Part shown: positions 34,926 to 45,096 of the stretch, piece by piece | Layout of the letters: each line of letters begins with the position of its first letter | Numbering within the stretch: position 1 is the first letter of the stretch | Translations under genes and position numbers: made by a program | Assembly: GCA_004553595.1 (NCBI GenBank) | Contig: SFKZ01000001.1 | Location: forward strand, 186,001 to 250,000 | Length of the DNA stretch: 64,000 nucleotides | Direction of reading: 5' to 3' | From: Methanobrevibacter ruminantium | GTDB lineage: Archaea > Methanobacteriota > Methanobacteria > Methanobacteriales > Methanobacteriaceae | Notes under the pieces: model-generated | The model's database searches: none | What the model was told of the DNA's origin: nothing | The model's input: only the letters and a program-made list of their open reading frames with translations

Positions 34926-36062
34926 TTATTTTAAAGTTTTCAATAGACATTCACGTCTCAATTTCAATAATTCCATATGCTTTATTTTCAAATCGTTCTT
35001 ATCTTCCAAAATGTCTTCAAGTCCTTTTCTTACAGCCTGACATGGCTCTTCAAGATGAATCCAGTCACAATGTTGACAGCTCCATACATCCTTGTCCTTA
35101 ATCCATTCACCGCCTGTCAATCCATCAGCACATGGATAGAAAGGACAATAACAGAAATCACATGCCTCCAATTCCTTATGGCATGGCAAATATTCGCAAT
35201 CATAGTCAAGACCCTTAGGTGTCTCGTCCTTCAAGTACCTTTCAAAGAAATCAATGTTTTGTGAAATGAACTTAGGCTTGACCACATAGTCAGATGAAGT
35301 TACCATATAATCCTCAAGCCTGTAAGTCAACTTGTTTCCTATAATCAAAGTGGAATTCTCTATAATGTTATCCTCATTGATCTCATTGAACTTTGAGATT
35401 TCATATCTATAGCCATCATTCACAATGCCAACCAATAATTCATTGCTGAAGTCATCCATGACTTCCTTCAAGATATTGAAATTGCATTTATCGCCATTTT
35501 CGCCAATTGGATTATGAATAAATAAAACAAAGTCATTCTTTAAGGCAAACTTAATCTTATTTCTAAGCTCTTTGTCTGATACAAGATGGTTGTTCAAGTC
35601 AATAGCTACAAAATCATTCAATGGAGCTCCCAATACAGCTGAACTGTAATCTATTGGAGAAACAGCTGGATAAATCTTCAATTCAATATCACTATGTTTT
35701 GAACTCATTTGAATCAGAAGATTGGCTATGCCATAAATGTTTCTCTTGTTGGAGCAGATTAGAGCCACATTGTTGTCTTGAGACCTTGAAATGGCCAATT
35801 CTATCTTCAAGTAAGATTCCTCAAGTTTGGAATAGATATCGCCAGTCTCGTCAATAGACTCTGACTCATCCAAACCAATGCTTACTTCATTTTGCTCTTC
35901 TAAGCCATTGGCAATGATTTCCTTATCTTTAATATATGTATCCAAATCGCTTAAGTCAATATTATCATAATTGACTATGATATCTGCTTCAATTATGGCA
36001 TTAAATACATTTACAGTAATGTTTCCTATATCAGAACCCATGCTAATAAGATTAATCATCAT
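34926..36062 (-). CDS. CobJ/CbiH-like methylase with C-terminal cysteine-rich domain
   Basis: The 378-residue protein starts like precorrin-3B C17-methyltransferase (INLISMGSDIGNITVNVFNA then IIEADIIVNY), but the SAM-binding GxGPG loop has become MGSDIG. From about residue 290 a cysteine-rich small domain (PF04071-like) carries CEYLPCHKELEACDFCYCPF and WSCQHCDWIH. It may be a divergent corrinoid enzyme or a metal-sensing regulator. The degenerate loop makes true methyltransferase activity doubtful. It is a single gene with a GGTGAT ribosome binding site. Confidence 0.68.
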   Translation of the reverse strand: MMINLISMGSDIGNITVNVFNAIIEADIIVNYDNIDLSDLDTYIKDKEIIANGLEEQNEVSIGLDESESIDETGDIYSKLEESYLKIELAISRSQDNNVALICSNKRNIYGIANLLIQMSSKHSDIELKIYPAVSPIDYSSAVLGAPLNDFVAIDLNNHLVSDKELRNKIKFALKNDFVLFIHNPIGENGDKCNFNILKEVMDDFSNELLVGIVNDGYRYEISKFNEINEDNIIENSTLIIGNKLTYRLEDYMVTSSDYVVKPKFISQNIDFFERYLKDETPKGLDYDCEYLPCHKELEACDFCYCPFYPCADGLTGGEWIKDKDVWSCQHCDWIHLEEPCQAVRKGLEDILEDKNDLKIKHMELLKLRRECLLKTLK

Positions 36063-36146
36063 ATCACCTTTTTAGGGACCTTCTGTTATTGTTTTTATCT
36101 TTTGAAAATCTTTAATAAATAATTGATTTAGCTAAAAATAGCTAAA

Positions 36147-36947
36147 CTAAAATAAATAGAATAAAGGTGCTAATAGCTCGCTTGTAGATTCAGTGGAACC
36201 TCCAGATGAACCGCCAGAAGATCCGCCATCAGATGAGGAACCTCCAGATGAGCCACCAGATGAACCGCCAGAAGATCCTCCGCCAGATGAGGAACTAGAT
36301 CCTGAATCAGAGGAACTGGAACTGGATGAACTGGAACCACTAGAGCTTGAACTAGAGCTTGAGCTACTACTTGAACTTGACTTGTACTTTGAGCTGGAAC
36401 TTGATTTGGAACTGGAATTGCCTTCATCCAATATGGAATAGCTATTGTCATCAGCATCAAATATTTTCAAGATGGAATCAACCTTCAATGTATCCAACTT
36501 AACTTCAATACCATTTATTGTGTGTTCAGCAGTAGCTGTAGCAATGATCTTATAATCAGGTTCACCATTAATGATGATTGAACCGGATTTTCCACTAGGC
36601 TTGGAATAACCGAAAGCGGTTACGGTTACATTGAACTCCTCCTTGTCAGTGTCATCTACAGTTGTGACGGTCATGTTCTCTACATTGACCCCATCGACAT
36701 CCGCCACCTCTGAGAGCTTATCAGCCAATTCAAATTTATTTGTAACATTTACATTGTCCGGATCTTTAATGAGCAATCCGCCAACATTGTCAGGACTGAA
36801 AAATGAGGTTACAGTGCTGACTTGCATATTTATTAATTCTCCTGGATCAGGAACTTCTCCAGTTGCTAAAGTATAGGAACTGAAAAGTCCTATTTCAAAA
36901 AATACAACAAATAACAATATGATAAGTATTATTCTTGAAATTTTCAT
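36147..36947 (-). CDS. secreted or anchored protein with Ser/Gly-rich tail
   Basis: The 266 residues begin with a membrane or signal segment (IILIILLFVVFFEIGLF). A soluble domain follows with NVNVTNKFELADKLSEVAD-type sequence, and from about residue 180 there are roughly 80 residues of almost pure Ser and Gly ending in SELLAPLFYLF. The tail may be a flexible wall-spanning or O-glycosylated stalk. The soluble domain resembles nothing I can name. The low-complexity DNA is also the source of a false acidic Pro/Glu-rich frame on the other strand. Confidence 0.65.
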   Translation of the reverse strand: MKISRIILIILLFVVFFEIGLFSSYTLATGEVPDPGELINMQVSTVTSFFSPDNVGGLLIKDPDNVNVTNKFELADKLSEVADVDGVNVENMTVTTVDDTDKEEFNVTVTAFGYSKPSGKSGSIIINGEPDYKIIATATAEHTINGIEVKLDTLKVDSILKIFDADDNSYSILDEGNSSSKSSSSSKYKSSSSSSSSSSSSSSGSSSSSSSSSDSGSSSSSGGGSSGGSSGGSSGGSSSDGGSSGGSSGGSTESTSELLAPLFYLF

Positions 36948-37284
36948 TTTTATACCCTTTATGAATTAATTTTTAAATTGTTTTAAATTATCTTTTTATA
37001 AGCAAATCTTTCTATATTTCATCACAAGACTTATACTTTTCATTGGCTTCAATAAGCTTTAAATGTGATGAAGATATATTGTTAGTATCTTATAATGATA
37101 TAGTTTATATTATTTATATATAATAAGATTATCGAAAAATAATGCAATATAGATTATTTTATTAACAATAAAAAGATAATATAAATATAAGATTGAATCA
37201 AAAATATTAACGAATGTAATGGAACTGTTTCAAGAAAGCAAAATCTTAATGATATGAGATGGTTTTGCCAAAATAAAGGAAGTA
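36948..37284. other. divergent promoter region before polymerase D small subunit
   Basis: AT-rich with several TATA-like tracts (TTTATATATAATAAG near 37112-37126). No gene or repeat was seen. GGAAGTAATG precedes the downstream start. Confidence 0.4.
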
Positions 37285-39111
37285 ATGAACATGACTGCTG
37301 AAATTCTAATTAAATTTGCGAGGAAAGGGATAATATTATCTCCAGAGGCTTATGATTTAATCAAAAACTCTAAAAATCCCATAAATTTAAGTTCAGAAAT
37401 TATCGTGAAATTGAAAAGCGGAAATTATTCTAAAGATATGGTTCCAGTTGATGTTGACACCATAATGAAAATGGAAGGGCTCAATTTAGAAATGAAAAGC
37501 CCTGTTAATGATGAAAAGCCTAAATCAATTGAAAAGCCACCACATATACAAGAAAAACCACTGGAGACTAAAGCTCCAACAAACAAGCCAGATGGTATTG
37601 AGGCTAAAAAACCTGAAATGAAAGAAGAAACAGGCAAAAAAATTGAAAAACCTCAAGCTACACCGGAAAAAGGCATTGTACTTGAAAAACCTAAAACTAC
37701 AGAAGAAAAAGGTATCGGGCTTAATGAACCTAAAGCTGAAGAAAAGCCTAAGGAAGAAATTGAGCCTAAAGTAAATCCTGACTATGCCAGTGAACATGTA
37801 GTTAAGATTGAAGATGCTGAAGTTTCAAAAGAGGTTGAAGTGAAATATAAAAGAAACTTGACCGAATCAAAAGTGAGCTTTGACAAATTCAAGGTCCTGA
37901 AAGACACAAGCAACAAATCATACACTAGCGGGGAGATTAGAAATCTAATCGATTACTTCCAAAACAGATACAAAAAATTATCTGGAATATTGGAAAAAAG
38001 GCCAGAACTTAGAACCTGGCAAAAGATCAATGAAATCACTGAAAACCAAACTGACTTGAACCTAATCGTAATGATTACAGACATCAGAAGCACTAAAAAC
38101 GGCCATTATCTCATTGAAGTGGAAGACGATACAGGTTCCTTGCCTATTTTAGTAAGCAAGGATAATGATGAGCTCATAAGAGCTGCAAGAAACCTGATGA
38201 GAGATGAAGTGATTGGTGTCATTGCACAAAAGAGAGCTGGCCAAAGTGAAAACCAATTGGCAATTTGCCAAAATCTAATTGATCCTGATGTTCCAAGAAA
38301 GGATAGAAAAGAGGTTGATTTCGGTACTGTATTCACTTCAGATATTCACATAGGAAGTTCTACATTCCTTGAAGATGCATTTGTCAGATTCACCAAATGG
38401 CTTAATGGTGACTATGGTAACGAAGAGCAAAGGGAAATGGCTAATAACGTTAAGTATATGATTATCGGTGGAGATATTGTAGACGGAATCGGTGTTTATC
38501 CAAATCAGGATAAGGAATTGTCCATTAAGGACATTACAGCCCAATATGATGAGGCAGCTCGTTTGGTTGGTGATATCAGAAGTGACATTAAAATCATCAT
38601 CACTCCTGGAAACCACGACGCTTCAAGAGTTGCAGAGCCACAGCCTGCTGTTCCTGAAAAGTATGCTAAATCATTATACAAGCTAAATAACGTTGAATTC
38701 CTCTCAAATCCTAGTACAGTAAGCTTGGATGGCCTTGAAGTATTGATTTACCATGGAAGAGGCATAGATGACATGGTGATGGGATCAAATGACTTTTCAC
38801 ATGAACGCAATGACCTCGTAATGAAGGAATTCCTAAGAAAAAGACATTTGGCTCCATTGTATGGTGAAAGAACCCCACTTGCTTCAGAGCTTGAGGATCA
38901 CTTGGTTATTGATAGGGTACCTGACGTATTGCATACAGGCCATGTTCATATTAACACCTATGCAAACTATAATGGAATTCACTGTATAAATTCAGGTACT
39001 TTCCAGACTCAAACAGAGTTCCAGAAAATTTACAACATCGTGCCAACACCTGCAGAGGTTCCTATCATTGATGTAGGTGGAAATTACAAGCAATTGAAAT
39101 TTATTGATTAA
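37285..39111 (+). CDS. polB: DNA polymerase D small subunit (DP1, exonuclease)
   Basis: DP1 is the Mre11-like 3'-5' proofreading subunit of the euryarchaeal replicative polymerase D. The 608 residues contain an N-terminal helical domain, a Pro/Lys/Glu-rich linker (about 75-165), an OB fold (LIVMITDIRSTKNGHYLIEV), and the phosphoesterase motifs TSDIHIGS (about 351), GGDIVDG, GNHDAS (about 442), YHGRGID and HTGHVHI (about 550), all with metal ligands present. The ATG two codons in is an equally good start. The large subunit is elsewhere. Confidence 0.93.
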   Translation: MNMTAEILIKFARKGIILSPEAYDLIKNSKNPINLSSEIIVKLKSGNYSKDMVPVDVDTIMKMEGLNLEMKSPVNDEKPKSIEKPPHIQEKPLETKAPTNKPDGIEAKKPEMKEETGKKIEKPQATPEKGIVLEKPKTTEEKGIGLNEPKAEEKPKEEIEPKVNPDYASEHVVKIEDAEVSKEVEVKYKRNLTESKVSFDKFKVLKDTSNKSYTSGEIRNLIDYFQNRYKKLSGILEKRPELRTWQKINEITENQTDLNLIVMITDIRSTKNGHYLIEVEDDTGSLPILVSKDNDELIRAARNLMRDEVIGVIAQKRAGQSENQLAICQNLIDPDVPRKDRKEVDFGTVFTSDIHIGSSTFLEDAFVRFTKWLNGDYGNEEQREMANNVKYMIIGGDIVDGIGVYPNQDKELSIKDITAQYDEAARLVGDIRSDIKIIITPGNHDASRVAEPQPAVPEKYAKSLYKLNNVEFLSNPSTVSLDGLEVLIYHGRGIDDMVMGSNDFSHERNDLVMKEFLRKRHLAPLYGERTPLASELEDHLVIDRVPDVLHTGHVHINTYANYNGIHCINSGTFQTQTEFQKIYNIVPTPAEVPIIDVGGNYKQLKFID

Positions 39112-39205
39112 ATTAATTGAAATGGCTTATTCAGATGTTTGGCTATTTAAACAGCTGTTTACATCTGCTTTTTTTATGAATTATAATATTTATAAGGATG
39201 ATAAT

Positions 39206-39787
39206 ATGGAAAAGGAAATTGTAAAATCCGTAGTGGAAATGTCAGCATATGTATTTGAAAGAGGATTGGTCTCTGGAAAAGCTGGCAATGTAAGTGCAAG
39301 ATTCAAAGGTGAAAACGGCGACATAGTGGCCATCACACCTACCTTAAAATCCCTTGCAGACTTAAGGGAAGAGGACATTGTTCTCGTGAATGAAAAGGGT
39401 GAATTATTGACAAAAGGAAAGCCATCATCTGAAGTTGGAATGCACTTGGCAATATACAGAGAAAAGCCTGATGTTTACGGTATTGCACATACACATTCAC
39501 CTTATGCAACAGGATTTGCATTTTCTGCCAAGAAAATTAAACGTCTTGAAGGATTTGGAGCCATTAAGTCCGAATACTTGAAGGACATTGAATACTTCAA
39601 GCCAGGAAGCAAGGAGCTTGCTGAAGCTGCAAGTGAAGCTCTAAGGACAGAAGATGCAATCATCTTGAAGAACCATGGAGTCATAGCAACTGGAGAGACA
39701 GTGAAGGAAGCTGCAGCTCTTGTTGAATTCGTTGAGGAAATAGCTAAAACACAGTTTGTGACTCATGTCTTGAATTCAATTGAATAG
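39206..39787 (+). CDS. fucA: class II aldolase (fuculose-1-phosphate aldolase-like)
   Basis: The 193-residue Zn aldolase starts at ATG 39206 just after AAGGATGAT; the frame is open from 39104, but that part overlaps polB and is not conserved-looking. Motifs: SGKAGNVSAR (about 25-34), SSEVGMH with the catalytic Glu, IAHTHSPYA (Zn His pair) and LKNHGV. The Methanocaldococcus homologue makes lactaldehyde from fuculose 1-phosphate, a proposed route to the lactate unit of coenzyme F420. That role here is inference. Confidence 0.87.
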   Translation: MEKEIVKSVVEMSAYVFERGLVSGKAGNVSARFKGENGDIVAITPTLKSLADLREEDIVLVNEKGELLTKGKPSSEVGMHLAIYREKPDVYGIAHTHSPYATGFAFSAKKIKRLEGFGAIKSEYLKDIEYFKPGSKELAEAASEALRTEDAIILKNHGVIATGETVKEAAALVEFVEEIAKTQFVTHVLNSIE

Positions 39788-39836
39788 AATGCTTGATTGA
39801 AACCAAATCAATCATGATTTTTTTCCGTTGTAAAAG

Positions 39837-39844
39837 TTTATATA
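39837..39844 (+). promoter_or_regulatory. TATA box of trmO
   Basis: TTTATATA lies 24 bp before the trmO ATG, so transcription should begin within a few bases of the start codon. The mRNA would be leaderless or nearly so, although GGATAG precedes the ATG. Confidence 0.55.
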
Positions 39845-39867
39845 CATCAAAAATAAAATAGGATAGT

Positions 39868-40359
39868 ATGAAAATAGAATTTGATATTATTGGAACAATC
39901 CATTCCCCATTTAAAGAGTTAGAGGGAATGCCAATCCAACCAACTGGTGCAAAAGGAATTGAAGGTAAAATATGTCTTAAAGATGAATTCAAGCCTGGAT
40001 TAAAGGATATTGATGGTTTTTCACATCTTATACTCATATATCACTTGCATAAGACAAATGGAAATGCACTCGAAGTGAAACCATTCATGGACAATAAAAC
40101 ACATGGAGTCTTTGCTACAAGATCTCCTAAAAGGCCTAACAATATTGGAATGACAACTGTAAAATTGGATAAGGTTGAAGATGACATTCTCTATATTTCA
40201 AATGTAGACATTCTTGACGGCACTCCACTTCTTGACATCAAGCCATACGTTCCTCAGCTATTTGAAGACACTTTAGTTGATGACATCAAGATCGGATGGT
40301 TTGAAACCAAGCATCAAAAAGCTAAAAACCAAAAGGCAGATGATAGATTCTTCAAATAA
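39868..40359 (+). CDS. trmO: tRNA t6A37 methyltransferase TrmO/TsaA family
   Basis: The 163-residue protein matches UPF0066/TrmO, which N6-methylates threonylcarbamoyladenosine-37 in tRNA using SAM. Motifs: IGTIHSPF (about 7-14), FSHLILIYHLH, GVFATRSPKRPNNIGMT (about 91-107), LDGTPLLDIKPYVP. It is the single-domain archaeal form. Some family members act on other substrates, so the exact target is not certain. A single gene on its own promoter. Confidence 0.9.
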   Translation: MKIEFDIIGTIHSPFKELEGMPIQPTGAKGIEGKICLKDEFKPGLKDIDGFSHLILIYHLHKTNGNALEVKPFMDNKTHGVFATRSPKRPNNIGMTTVKLDKVEDDILYISNVDILDGTPLLDIKPYVPQLFEDTLVDDIKIGWFETKHQKAKNQKADDRFFK

Positions 40360-40428
40360 TTTATCATTTCTTTTTTTTATAAAAATCTAATTAGTTTTAT
40401 AAATGACAAATAAATAAAAATAATATTT

Positions 40429-42423
40429 TTATAGATTATAATTTCCATCATCTGCAAAATCATCCTTATTTTTGCTTCTGTATCCTAATGCAATTATCAA
40501 TATTACAAGTGCAACACCAAAGACCGCAATCAATTGACTGTTTTTAGCTGTGACTGGAGTATTTTCTTCCTTTAAGATCTCATAAGCTTTCGCTCCTTCA
40601 GATGCACTGCCACCACCGTTTTCGCCAGAGTCTCCTGTACCGCCATTAGATTGACCTGAAAGGTCTCCAACTGCAATTCCACTACCTGTAAAATTGCCTT
40701 CTCCACTTCCTGAACCTTTATTGATTCCTAATCCATTTCCGGTACCATTGCCTATGGTTTTTGGGTTATTCCCGTCTTTTTTAGAATAATCCCTATCATT
40801 AGGAATATTATTGTTCTGTTGGTTTTTGCTGGATTCATTAAAATCTTTTGTTTTGTTTGAAGACACTTTTTCATCAATGGTGACGTTGAAACTATGGCTG
40901 CCAATTGTAATGGTTATTACAGACCCTGATGGCAATTCATCAAGATTCAAATCTTTCAAATCAAAACGGCCATCCTCACCAACCATAACGGACCCATAAT
41001 CCTTTCCATTGATATTGACATTATCAATGTAAAATAATCCGGCTCCACTTGGAGTGTTTCCATTGTATAGTTGGCCAAATATTCCATTTTCATCTCCTCC
41101 AAAACCCATAGACAAGTGTTTAAAGTCTTCAGGGTCTAAAGCTTTACCAAATACCATAGGGCATATGTGACCCAATCCATATTCCCCATCATTATCAAAG
41201 TACCAGTTAGCACCAATATCTACCGCTGGATGATCCATAGTGCTTTTTGCATCCCATTGCTCATTAAAGCCAATGGAATTCCTTTCAAACAGCATTTTCC
41301 CATATGGGGATGAACTGTAATTTTCAGCGAAGACAATAGCTGCACCTGTATTGTCCAATGTGGTATAAGTGTCGCTTGATTTCTTTGCATACATAAGGGT
41401 GTTTTGAGAAATAATATCTCCATTTGTCAATGAATTTGCATATATGTTCATTACATTAGATGAAATATTGTTATATTGGATAGTGTTTCTGGTAGTGTTT
41501 CCCTCAAGCCTTAATCCGCTATTTGCATTGTCAATTATAGTGTTGTTTAGAATGCGATTGGATTTGGCATTTCTTAAAACAAAACCATCCAATTTGTTTT
41601 TTGCAATATAATTCCCTGTGATATTGTTTAGAAAAACACTATCAAGAACCAAGCCATCGCGTTTATTGGAGTAAATATTGTTATTGTCAATATTGGTTCT
41701 GTTAACGTTTTCGAGTCTTAATCCATCATAACCTTTAGTAATATTATTATTGCTTATTGTATTGAAATTGGAATTTTCCAAAAGGATCCCTGCCTTTTTT
41801 CCACCTGAAACAATATTGTCACTAATGATAATGTTGCTTGCATCCTTAACAATGATTCCATAATCGGAATTCACCTGTAATCTTATTCCTTTAATTGTAG
41901 ATCCTCTAGCAAGTTCAGTGAAATAAAAGCCAAATGAATCCATCATTCCATTTTTGTTTGCATTATCATTTATAGAGCTTGAAGTGTGAATGAGGGAATT
42001 GCTTTCTGAAATAATATTTAATTTTCTATTTACGACGATGGAAATGTTGTTATATTCCTTATCATTAAATTGAATTGTATCTCCATCTTTAGAATTATCG
42101 AAGATAAATTGTATATCATCGTTTGATGTATTAGAACGTATATTATGGACTGAATTTATCGAACTGATATTATTTTCACTTTCAAATTCAATATTTGATT
42201 TAAGATTATTATCGGATAAAAGTGAATCATCTAAATTTAAATCATTATTTGATTCTAAATCGATAGGATTATCATAATTTTCATTATTTAAGTTATTTAA
42301 TGCAGATACAGAACTTATTAAATAAAAAATTAAGATAATTAGAAAAATTAAAAATAAAAAATGATTATTTTTTAAATTATTCAATTTTCCTATCTGTAAA
42401 ATCATATTACCAATCCATAACAT
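40429..42423 (-). CDS. adhesin-like protein with parallel beta-helix, C-terminal membrane anchor
   Basis: The 664 residues start with a signal/membrane segment (HFLFLIFLIILIFYLI). From about 150 to 330 there are many NosD-type beta-helix turns (NTISNNNITKGYDGLRLENV and similar, rich in Asn). A beta-sandwich-like domain follows, then a Gly/Asn/Ser-rich linker (about 540-620), and a final membrane helix (LIAVFGVALVILIIALGY) with a short basic tail. This is the membrane-anchored class of Methanobrevibacter adhesin-like proteins, displayed at the cell surface. The ligand is unknown. Confidence 0.82.
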   Translation of the reverse strand: MLWIGNMILQIGKLNNLKNNHFLFLIFLIILIFYLISSVSALNNLNNENYDNPIDLESNNDLNLDDSLLSDNNLKSNIEFESENNISSINSVHNIRSNTSNDDIQFIFDNSKDGDTIQFNDKEYNNISIVVNRKLNIISESNSLIHTSSSINDNANKNGMMDSFGFYFTELARGSTIKGIRLQVNSDYGIIVKDASNIIISDNIVSGGKKAGILLENSNFNTISNNNITKGYDGLRLENVNRTNIDNNNIYSNKRDGLVLDSVFLNNITGNYIAKNKLDGFVLRNAKSNRILNNTIIDNANSGLRLEGNTTRNTIQYNNISSNVMNIYANSLTNGDIISQNTLMYAKKSSDTYTTLDNTGAAIVFAENYSSSPYGKMLFERNSIGFNEQWDAKSTMDHPAVDIGANWYFDNDGEYGLGHICPMVFGKALDPEDFKHLSMGFGGDENGIFGQLYNGNTPSGAGLFYIDNVNINGKDYGSVMVGEDGRFDLKDLNLDELPSGSVITITIGSHSFNVTIDEKVSSNKTKDFNESSKNQQNNNIPNDRDYSKKDGNNPKTIGNGTGNGLGINKGSGSGEGNFTGSGIAVGDLSGQSNGGTGDSGENGGGSASEGAKAYEILKEENTPVTAKNSQLIAVFGVALVILIIALGYRSKNKDDFADDGNYNL

Positions 42424-42829
42424 ATTATTTAAGAAAAATATAGGTTTAAATAAAATATTTTTTTAAAAATTAGATCCTTTAAAAATAAAAAAATATATTT
42501 AAAAGATTTATATTTAATTTTATTGATAAACAAATATTTAAATCTTTATATATATAGATTTTACCAATTTAATTCCTTAAAATTATAAAAAAGCTATTTT
42601 AAATTTAAAACTCATAAGAATAAAAACTTAAATAGAATAACTAATAAATAATTACTCAAGATGCAAGATGTATAATTTTTCATATCGTGTATCAAAAAAA
42701 TTATTTAAAATTGTTAATTATGTTTTAATTTAACAATTATTTTTTATTTTTTAAAAATAAATAATTTTATTATTTTATATGTTATTTTGTAATATTATAA
42801 CTATAATTAAACAAAAAGGAGGAAATTTT
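42424..42829. other. divergent promoter region between two adhesin-like genes
   Basis: Extremely AT-rich. A near palindrome, AAATCTTTATATATATAGATTT (about 42541-42562), carries TATA boxes readable in both directions. A strong AGGAGG lies ten bases before the downstream ATG. No gene was seen. Confidence 0.5.
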
Positions 42830-44920
42830 ATGAATAAAAAAATATTACTAATTGCTACTTTAGTCATTATGACTATCCTTTCACTTGGTAGTATTTCCGC
42901 ATCTGAAGATGTTTCTGCAATCGATGATTCTGTTACATCTGATGCTGGAGATGTTGTATTGGCTGATGGAGATGGCGAAACCCCACAAGCCACTACAAAA
43001 ACCATAGATATTGACAATTCAATGACTAATGAAGAGATACAAGCAAAATTAGACGCAGAATTGGAAGATAATGCTGAAATCAATTTTGCTCCAGGAGAAT
43101 ATAATGATGTTAATTTAAAAATAACCAAAGATAAAGTTGTTGAAGAAACTGAGTTAGATGAAGAGGGAAATCCTGTATTGGATGATGATGGAAATCCTGT
43201 TAAGAAAAATGTGACTCAAAAAACAACTTTGAACAACATTATCATCAATGGTAATGGTGCAACATTAATCGGACAACCTCCAATGAGCAACTATTATGAT
43301 GGTATTTTCGAAGTTGCAAATGTGAATGGATTTACCCTTAGCGGATTTAACTTCATTTGTCAAGGTGTCACTCAAGCTAATATGAAAACACCATCATGTG
43401 TAATTATCTTCAACACCACAAATGGTATAATCGAAAACAACAACATCAGTGGTGGACGTTTTGGTCTTTACGTTGGAAGTAAATTCACCAATCCAAACTA
43501 CGACGCCATTGTAAGATACAATACCATTACTGGTGTAAGCGATATGGGTATTATTTCCTTTGGTTCTGCTCGCACTCACATCTACAATAATACTGTTATC
43601 AATCCAAAAAATCATGGTATTGATGTAAGACATGGATCTGGCCCTAATTGTATCGTTGAAAACAATACTATCATTGGTGCAAGGGAAGGTATATATCTCA
43701 TGCACAGTGCTGGGCACAAGGCAATCAACAACACTCTTAATAACTGTGATGTAGGAATTACCTGTTATGGTTCATCAAACATCTTCTGTGATGGAAACAA
43801 ATTCACCAATCAAACTAAAATCGGGTTCTTGCTTGCAAGCGGATACAGTAATATTGTCATTGGAGAAAACAACGATTACTCCGGTTTGGTATTTGTTCCA
43901 ATGCCTCCTACCTTCACCTATAACATAGTGAAAGCTAACTCCGATTATGTATCCTTAACAAACGGAACATTTTCTCAAACAGAAGCTACCAACACCACAT
44001 ATGTTCAAGTATACTTCGGTATAGGCGATGAGGAAACTATGGATCCAATGGAAATTAGTGCTGATTCAACTACTGTAATCACCGACACTCTCCTTAAATT
44101 AAACAATAACATTACAGTGAAAATCTGGAGAAACGATGACAACAACCACATAGATGCAGGGGAGTTAATCAATGTAACTATCGATGGCGTTGACTACAGT
44201 GGAGAATCTGACATTACTGGTGCAGTATATGTAGACATTACCGGACTTAAAGAAGGCAAACATTATATGACAGTGAAATATCCAGGTTACAACGGATTGA
44301 AGGAATCCACTTGGAGTGCTATCTTACAAATCGGTGAAAGCGATGAAGGAAAAGTTAAAACATTAACAGCAACTGCTATAAATGCTAATGCAATGACTGC
44401 AACTGCAAAAATATCCAAAACTTTATCCATTACCTTGAAAGATGCAAATGGAAATGCAATTGCAAACAAAGTAATTACTTATTCAGTGAATGGCGTTACA
44501 AAAACAGCTACTACAAATGCTAACGGTGTGGCTAAAATCACTGTAAACAGAGTTGCAGGAACATACTACTATACACTTTGTTTCCTTGGTGATGATGATT
44601 ATAAAGCATCATTTAAAACCGTTAAGGTAACTGTCAAAAAACAAGCGGTTAAAGCTACTTTTGCTAAAGCTACTTTAAAAGTGAAAAAAGTTAAAAAAGT
44701 AAAATTCACTCTTAAAGATTCTAAAGGTAAAGCTATTAAAGGCAAAAAAATCACCATTAAAGTAAATGGTAAAACCTTCTCTGCTAAAACCAACTCTAAA
44801 GGTGTAGCTACCATCAAAGTAAAAGTAACTAAAAAAGGCAAATTCACTGCAACAGCTAAATTTGCAGGTGACAGCACCTACAAAGCAATTAGCAAAAAAG
44901 CTTACTTTACTGTAAAATAA
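42830..44920 (+). CDS. secreted adhesin-like protein with beta-helix and basic Ig-like repeats
   Basis: The 696 residues start at the ATG after AAAAGGAGG (a longer upstream frame is not needed). Signal peptide KILLIATLVIMTILSLGSIS is followed by an acidic region, beta-helix turns (GIIENNNISGGRFGLYVGS and similar, about 170-370), a carbohydrate-module-like domain, and two or three Big_1/Ig-like repeats (SITLKDANGNAIANKVI; KFTLKDSKGKAIKGKKI). The last repeat is very Lys-rich and may bind the negatively charged pseudomurein wall. It has no membrane anchor, unlike the divergent neighbour. Confidence 0.83.
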   Translation: MNKKILLIATLVIMTILSLGSISASEDVSAIDDSVTSDAGDVVLADGDGETPQATTKTIDIDNSMTNEEIQAKLDAELEDNAEINFAPGEYNDVNLKITKDKVVEETELDEEGNPVLDDDGNPVKKNVTQKTTLNNIIINGNGATLIGQPPMSNYYDGIFEVANVNGFTLSGFNFICQGVTQANMKTPSCVIIFNTTNGIIENNNISGGRFGLYVGSKFTNPNYDAIVRYNTITGVSDMGIISFGSARTHIYNNTVINPKNHGIDVRHGSGPNCIVENNTIIGAREGIYLMHSAGHKAINNTLNNCDVGITCYGSSNIFCDGNKFTNQTKIGFLLASGYSNIVIGENNDYSGLVFVPMPPTFTYNIVKANSDYVSLTNGTFSQTEATNTTYVQVYFGIGDEETMDPMEISADSTTVITDTLLKLNNNITVKIWRNDDNNHIDAGELINVTIDGVDYSGESDITGAVYVDITGLKEGKHYMTVKYPGYNGLKESTWSAILQIGESDEGKVKTLTATAINANAMTATAKISKTLSITLKDANGNAIANKVITYSVNGVTKTATTNANGVAKITVNRVAGTYYYTLCFLGDDDYKASFKTVKVTVKKQAVKATFAKATLKVKKVKKVKFTLKDSKGKAIKGKKITIKVNGKTFSAKTNSKGVATIKVKVTKKGKFTATAKFAGDSTYKAISKKAYFTVK

Positions 44921-44930
44921 GTATATGATT

Positions 44931-44976
44931 AGATTTTTGGGAATTTCTCAAAAATCTTATTTTCTTTTTTTTCTTT
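44931..44976 (+). terminator. intrinsic-like terminator after the adhesin gene
   Basis: AGATTTTTG (44931-44939) pairs with CAAAAATCT (44949-44957), with a nine-base loop, and the stem runs into a T-rich tail (TATTTTCTTTTTTTTC). Confidence 0.7.
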
Positions 44977-45096
44977 TATTATCATTTTACAAAAAACTAT
45001 AATGAATACTCGATAAATAAAAAATTAATTAATAAATTAATAATTTTAACATTAACGAACTATTTTTAAGCTCAATAAAAAAAGGGATAGAAGAAA

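Noticed and set aside
36193..36441. 82-codon acidic Pro/Glu-rich frame on the + strand
   Set aside because: It is the antisense image of the Ser/Gly-rich tail encoded on the minus strand; composition alone creates it.
39104..39205. 34-codon N-terminal extension of the class II aldolase
   Set aside because: It overlaps the end of polB, is unlike the family N terminus, and a well-placed ATG with AAGGATGAT follows at 39206.
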